Shown in pieces: positions 43,197 to 46,273 of a stretch of DNA of 46,273 nt (positions are counted from its first letter, which is position 1; each line of letters opens with the position of its first letter). The notes below the pieces were generated by a model that searched no databases, had not been told where the DNA came from, and was given only the letters and a program-made list of their open reading frames with translations. The translations under genes and the position numbers were made by a program. The stretch is from assembly GCA_946188165.1 (NCBI GenBank), contig CAMHTW010000029.1:1-46273 (forward strand), read 5' to 3'. The DNA comes from an uncultured Prevotella sp. GTDB taxonomy: Bacteria; Bacteroidota; Bacteroidia; Bacteroidales; Bacteroidaceae.

Positions 43197-43232
43197 AATT
43201 GTGGATAACCTGCGAGTTATCCACAATTTTTA
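43197..43232 (+). terminator. Intrinsic terminator made of two inverted DnaA boxes
   Basis: A 13-bp perfect stem, AATTGTGGATAAC (43197-43209) with GTTATCCACAATT (43216-43228), loop CTGCGA, then TTTT. Each arm contains a perfect DnaA box (TGTGGATAA at 43200-43208 and TTATCCACA at 43217-43225). Confidence 0.85.
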
Positions 43233-43310
43233 TATTATTAACCATTCCGGTGTATTAGCGTAATGGGATTTTTTAAGTGGAATCAAGGGACTCTTTGATT
43301 CGCTGAAGAT

Positions 43311-43380
43311 GGCTGAGGGCTGAGGGCTGATGTCTGAGGTCTGAGGTCTGATGTATGAGAGCGGATGGATGAGGTAAGAT
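43311..43380. repeat. TCTGAGG repeat block, left copy
   Basis: Degenerate GGCTGAGG/TCTGAGG units ending in GCGGATGGATGAGGTAAGAT. The same ending and a 19-base core (43321-43339) recur at 44502-44554, on the other side of the nuclease gene. Confidence 0.8.
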
Positions 43381-43423
43381 GTGAAAAAATTGTTATAAGC
43401 AAGAATATGTGAATAAAAAGTTG

Positions 43424-43432
43424 TAACTTTGC
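43424..43432 (+). promoter_or_regulatory. -7 element for the YhcG-type nuclease
   Basis: TAACTTTGC matches TAnnTTTGC and lies 18 bases before the ATG at 43451. No TTTG at 19-21 bases upstream. Confidence 0.6.
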
Positions 43433-43450
43433 AGAAAATTCTTATGCAAT

Positions 43451-44461
43451 ATGAATGAAATACAGAACAAAGAAGTATATCAGGGTTTGAATAAACTATA
43501 TGCCAATGTAACTGAGATTCTTGCCAATGCCAGGAAACGGGCATATACAGCCGTGAACTTTGCGATGGTGGAAAGTTACTGGCTCATAGGTCAGCAGATT
43601 GTGGAACACGAACAGCATGGTGAAGCAAGGGCAGACTACGGAAAGGGCTTGTTGAAAGAGTTGGCAGCGAGGTTGACAACTGATTTTGGCAAAGGTTTTG
43701 ATGAGCGCGAACTACGAAAAATGCGTCAGTTTTACCAAACATTCCCAAAACGGGACACACTGCGTCCCGAATTGACGTGGTCACATTATCGTCGCCTGAT
43801 TAGTGTAGAGAATGAGGCGGCTCGCCTGTGGTATATGAATGAGGCAGCTGATAGCGTATGGAGCACCAGACAGATGGATCGCCAGATTTCCACACTCTAC
43901 TATGAACGTCTTCTTGCTAGCAAAGAAAAGGAAACGGTTGTAGCTGAGGCGAATGAGAAATTAAAGGAGGTGGCTCCCACACAGTTTATTCGTGATCCGT
44001 TCGTGTTGGAGTTTTTGGACCTGAAAGATTATCCCGCCTTGCATGAAAGTGATATAGAACAGGCGCTTATTGATCATTTGCAGCAGTTCTTGTTGGAATT
44101 AGGTCGTGGATTCTGTTTCGTTGGACGTCAAAGGAGAATGCGCTATGACGACGAGGATTTCTATGTGGATTTGGTCTTCTATCACAGCATCCTGAAATGT
44201 CATGTGCTGATTGATTTGAAACTTGGTAAGCTGACACATGAGGATGTGGGGCAGATGGATAGTTATATCCGTATGTGGGATGCTCTCTATAAGAATGAAG
44301 ATGATAACCCAACGTTGGGAATCATCTTATGTTCACAAAAGAGTGAAGCCATCGTGAAATATTCTGTATTGAGTGAAGGAAAACAACTCTTTGCTTCTCG
44401 TTACAAGCTCTACCTGCCTACTGAAGAAGAATTTAAACGCATGTTGGAATCGATAGAATGA
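43451..44461 (+). CDS. YhcG-family PD-(D/E)XK nuclease (DUF1016)
   Basis: 336 residues. The N-terminal winged-helix-like DUF1016 domain (about 20-185) carries NFAMVESYWLIGQQIVEHEQ, GFDERELRKMRQFYQTFP and LTWSHYRRLISVEN. The C-terminal nuclease domain (about 190-330) carries FVLEFLDL, DEDFYVDLVFYHS and CHVLIDLKLGKLTHEDVGQM, where the Asp residues and the Lys of DLK form the expected PD-(D/E)XK site. Family members occur with phage-defence and mobile genes. Matching repeat blocks on both sides suggest the gene arrived as a unit. Confidence 0.92.
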   Translation: MNEIQNKEVYQGLNKLYANVTEILANARKRAYTAVNFAMVESYWLIGQQIVEHEQHGEARADYGKGLLKELAARLTTDFGKGFDERELRKMRQFYQTFPKRDTLRPELTWSHYRRLISVENEAARLWYMNEAADSVWSTRQMDRQISTLYYERLLASKEKETVVAEANEKLKEVAPTQFIRDPFVLEFLDLKDYPALHESDIEQALIDHLQQFLLELGRGFCFVGRQRRMRYDDEDFYVDLVFYHSILKCHVLIDLKLGKLTHEDVGQMDSYIRMWDALYKNEDDNPTLGIILCSQKSEAIVKYSVLSEGKQLFASRYKLYLPTEEEFKRMLESIE

Positions 44462-44501
44462 TCATCATCGAGTCGAAACGGAAGAAACCTGCCACGATGT
44501 C

Positions 44502-44554
44502 TGAGGGCTGATGTCTGAGGTATGATGTATGAGGGCGGATGGATGAGGTAAGAT
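44502..44554. repeat. TCTGAGG repeat block, right copy
   Basis: Shares the 19-base core TGAGGGCTGATGTCTGAGG and the ending GCGGATGGATGAGGTAAGAT with the left copy, in the same orientation, about 1.18 kb apart. The nuclease gene lies between. Confidence 0.8.
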
Positions 44555-44602
44555 AGCCCGTGTGCGGACAACTAAAGGGATTAATTTTTTTTAAGTAAAG
44601 TA

Positions 44603-44648
44603 AGTGGCCCAGACGTTTTGCCGGGCCACTATTATTTTATACCTTTGC
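44603..44648 (+). promoter_or_regulatory. Promoter overlapping a hairpin, for the 406-aa gene
   Basis: TTTG (44617-44620), 19-base spacer, TACCTTTGC (44640-44648). AGTGGCCC (44603-44610) and GGGCCACT (44623-44630) form an 8-bp stem whose 12-base loop contains the TTTG. The following ATTATTTTA could serve as a weak terminator tail. Confidence 0.65.
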
Positions 44649-44703
44649 AGTCCCCTATGATGATAGGAAGAAATATCTGAAATTATCTTAGTTATTAAAA
44701 CAA

Positions 44704-45924
44704 ATGGTGGACTACAAAAATATACTGACTGGAGTGGCTGAGAGGCTTTCCAGTTTGAGGGAAGAACGGCCCTCGGCGGGTACGAGATACCGGCTGATGG
44801 GCGTGTTGGCGGACATTATGGAGGCAGTGGAAATGCTGTCGAAAGAGGTATTGGATCGTGTCAGTCAGGAGGCCGTGCTGGACGCCGATGTTGATGCTGA
44901 CTTCGACGTGATGAGCGAAGAGGTGTTGTCGTGGGAACTGACAATAAAGAACGACGATTTGCAGGAATTGACACAGCAGGTGAACGACGCGCTGGGCGGG
45001 CTGAGCAATGTGCTGTCGCAAATAGGCAGTCAGCTGTCGCGACATCATAGCAATGAGGAATATGCACGACTCTATGAGCAGGAGAAGCGGCGCTATCTGG
45101 GCTCGAAGACGGCAAAGTCGGCGCGTAAGACCTTCGACGAGTGGAAGGAGGACCAATGCTACGGCACACCGAGTCTGGAGGATATTGTCGATTACGCTTT
45201 GGAGAAGCTGGTGCACATGTTCAACAAGGGTGTGTTCAGTGCCAGGGTGGAGCACATACAACGCACCACACGCTATCCGGGCGAGTTTGACTTTGAACAG
45301 TTGGACGTGGACGCAGAAAGCAGAAAACTGATCTACAAGAACTATGCCGTCCTGCGCAAGTTAGTTGACTATACCGACGGTTTTCTGGTGGTGAATGCGG
45401 CCCGTGTAGGTCAGCATTTTTACGCCAGTCGCCGCGAGGAGAAGGCGAAGGCTAACCGTACGAATTTCCTGAAGTATATGCACAAGATTGATATGGTGCA
45501 GCAGGAGCGCAAGAAGCTGCTGGAAGCCGAGATTGTACAGCAGGAGAGTCCAGAGAGCACAGTGAACTATTTTGCACCGGCCAAGAACCTGAAGGTGCTG
45601 CTGAGCGAGGAATGGTTCGAGATACACCGCACGGATAAGCGCTACGACCAGCGTTGGACAGAGAATTTTGTCAATGGGCTGATGAAGTCGGAGCATAGGG
45701 ACTATCTAGCTGCAGAGTGGAGCAAAGGCAAGCGACAGGACTATATACGCGGTTGCGTGCTGGGACTGTTGAAGGAGGGAGGTGTCATCAAAGGCAGTAT
45801 GGACAGTATAGCGCGCAGTGCCAATGTGTGCGACAACTACCGGACATTCAGCCGATATATGGGTCAATGCCGTCAGGAACCCTTTGCAGAATGGATTCTC
45901 AACTATGTCCGGCAGTCGGCATAA
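44704..45924 (+). CDS. Unrecognised 406-residue protein
   Basis: I do not recognise this protein. It is hydrophilic and mostly helical, without signal peptide or membrane segments. Residues about 60-75 are acidic (DADVDADFDV); about 100-150 include a long helix with LSRHHSNEEYARLYEQEKRRYL, which could form a coiled coil. The last 70 residues (GKRQDYIRGCVLGLLKEGGVIKGSMDSIARSANVCDNYRTFSRYM) look like a helix-turn-helix unit, so a DNA-binding role is possible. It has its own good promoter and terminator, so it is monocistronic. It lies in the accessory stretch beside the nuclease gene. Confidence 0.75.
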   Translation: MVDYKNILTGVAERLSSLREERPSAGTRYRLMGVLADIMEAVEMLSKEVLDRVSQEAVLDADVDADFDVMSEEVLSWELTIKNDDLQELTQQVNDALGGLSNVLSQIGSQLSRHHSNEEYARLYEQEKRRYLGSKTAKSARKTFDEWKEDQCYGTPSLEDIVDYALEKLVHMFNKGVFSARVEHIQRTTRYPGEFDFEQLDVDAESRKLIYKNYAVLRKLVDYTDGFLVVNAARVGQHFYASRREEKAKANRTNFLKYMHKIDMVQQERKKLLEAEIVQQESPESTVNYFAPAKNLKVLLSEEWFEIHRTDKRYDQRWTENFVNGLMKSEHRDYLAAEWSKGKRQDYIRGCVLGLLKEGGVIKGSMDSIARSANVCDNYRTFSRYMGQCRQEPFAEWILNYVRQSA

Positions 45925-45947
45925 AGTGTACTTTTGCGATTAAGGCT

Positions 45948-45988
45948 TGCGATTGAACGACGAGGGAACGTTCAGTCGCATTTTTTTT
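45948..45988 (+). terminator. Intrinsic terminator
   Basis: TGCGATTGAACG (45948-45959) pairs with CGTTCAGTCGCA (45969-45980), 12 bp with one G-U, a 9-base loop, then eight Ts. It ends the 406-residue gene's transcript. Confidence 0.93.
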
Positions 45989-46035
45989 ATTTTCTCTCTT
46001 TCACCTTTGTCAAAAGGTTTCCGAGGTGTTTTGTC

Positions 46036-46097
46036 TTGCGATTGGAAATGCGATTGATTTTTGATTTTTCAATCGCAAAATCGCATCCTACCTTTGC
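46036..46097 (+). promoter_or_regulatory. TGCGATT-box cluster and -7 element for a gene beyond the window
   Basis: TGCGATT boxes occur at 46037 and 46049, with inverted copies at 46071-46077 and 46080-46085. TGCGATTGA (46049-46057) and TCAATCGCA (46069-46077) form a 9-bp inverted repeat. TACCTTTGC follows at 46089-46097. The -33 spacing is not canonical, which suggests a regulated promoter. Confidence 0.6.
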
Positions 46098-46116
46098 ATC
46101 GTGAATCAATCACAAG

Positions 46117-46130
46117 TGCTCTTTGACTTA
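46117..46130 (+). promoter_or_regulatory. boxA-like antitermination site in a long leader
   Basis: TGCTCTTTGACTTA is close to boxA (TGCTCTTTAACA), the NusB/S10 recognition element. It lies about 15 bases inside the transcript predicted from 46089-46097. The remaining leader to 46273 holds no convincing gene start: a 10-codon frame at 46195-46227, an AGGAGG at 46243-46248, and ATGs at 46249 and 46263 that run off the end. Confidence 0.5.
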
Positions 46131-46273
46131 TTGTTACAAAACCAAACTCCGAAGGACGGGGAACCAATCATTATACCTTATTTAATACGGTATCATGGAA
46201 CACACAACAAAAAAATTCAATTATTAACCCTGAGTTGAAGTGAGGAGGATGTTCCCGGGTAAATGCGCAAAGA

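Noticed and set aside
43230..43544. 104-codon minus-strand open frame
   Set aside because: Overlaps the terminator, the repeat block and the start of the nuclease gene, with no family features.
46090..46273. Possible rRNA operon start
   Set aside because: The boxA-like site fits, but no 16S 5' sequence is present before the window ends; kept only as a leader.

Overview
The window reads as chromosome of a member of the Bacteroidota, most likely the Prevotella/Segatella group. The evidence is the promoter type (TAnnTTTGC at -7, often with TTTG 19-20 bases upstream), Bacteroidales-only families (DUF5606, smalltalk microprotein, HU-like DNA-binding proteins with low-complexity tails, LruC-domain lipoproteins, 1000-residue OMP_b-brl barrels), long Bacteroidota NusB, and a C-terminal 'GVYIYNGK/GIYIQRGK' ending on secreted proteins. 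All gene names rest on motifs read by eye; no database search was run.

Layout. 1-900: a two-component pair on the minus strand (partial sensor kinase, OmpR-type regulator). 930-15450: a co-oriented minus-strand cell-envelope cluster (small lipoprotein, outer-membrane barrel, a giant 3630-residue secreted multidomain protein, lipoprotein, LruC-type lipoprotein, truncated HU-like gene). It is divergent from a membrane-anchored AraC-type regulator (15813-16955) with a 20-base-period direct repeat between them. 17100-21930: a two-gene polysaccharide operon (secreted PL1-type pectate lyase and GH3 glycosidase with PA14 insert). 21900-27150: housekeeping genes: S4-domain protein, peptidyl-tRNA hydrolase and L25 on the minus strand, divergent from NusB, YajC, YbbR-like, CoaE and DUF5606 on the plus strand, closed by a strong terminator. 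27195-33074: outer-membrane barrel with Gly/Arg-rich tail, AroB, ThrRS-like/uridine-kinase fusion.

33099-36120 holds three tandem 326-residue ROK paralogs that keep the zinc knuckle but have all lost the ATP phosphate loop, and two have lost the catalytic Asp. They look like a set of sugar-binding pseudokinases and are the most unusual protein-coding feature here. 36155-39120: YpfJ-type zinc peptidase, phosphopantetheinyl transferase, RecD-like helicase. 39200-46273 is accessory: smalltalk microprotein and HU-like protein, a large AATCTGCG inverted repeat, a GTGACA inverted-repeat cluster, a Y1 (RAYT-like) transposase fused to a DprA/LOG-like Rossmann domain, a AAA/DUF4143 ATPase with a palindrome over its promoter, a YhcG-type PD-(D/E)XK nuclease bracketed by matching direct repeats, an unrecognised 406-residue protein, and a boxA-like leader running off the end.

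A recurring theme is degenerate short tandem repeats at gene junctions, sometimes running into coding sequence (AroB, the AraC C-terminus, the NusB stop, the YbbR start). Hairpins that overlap promoters also recur.
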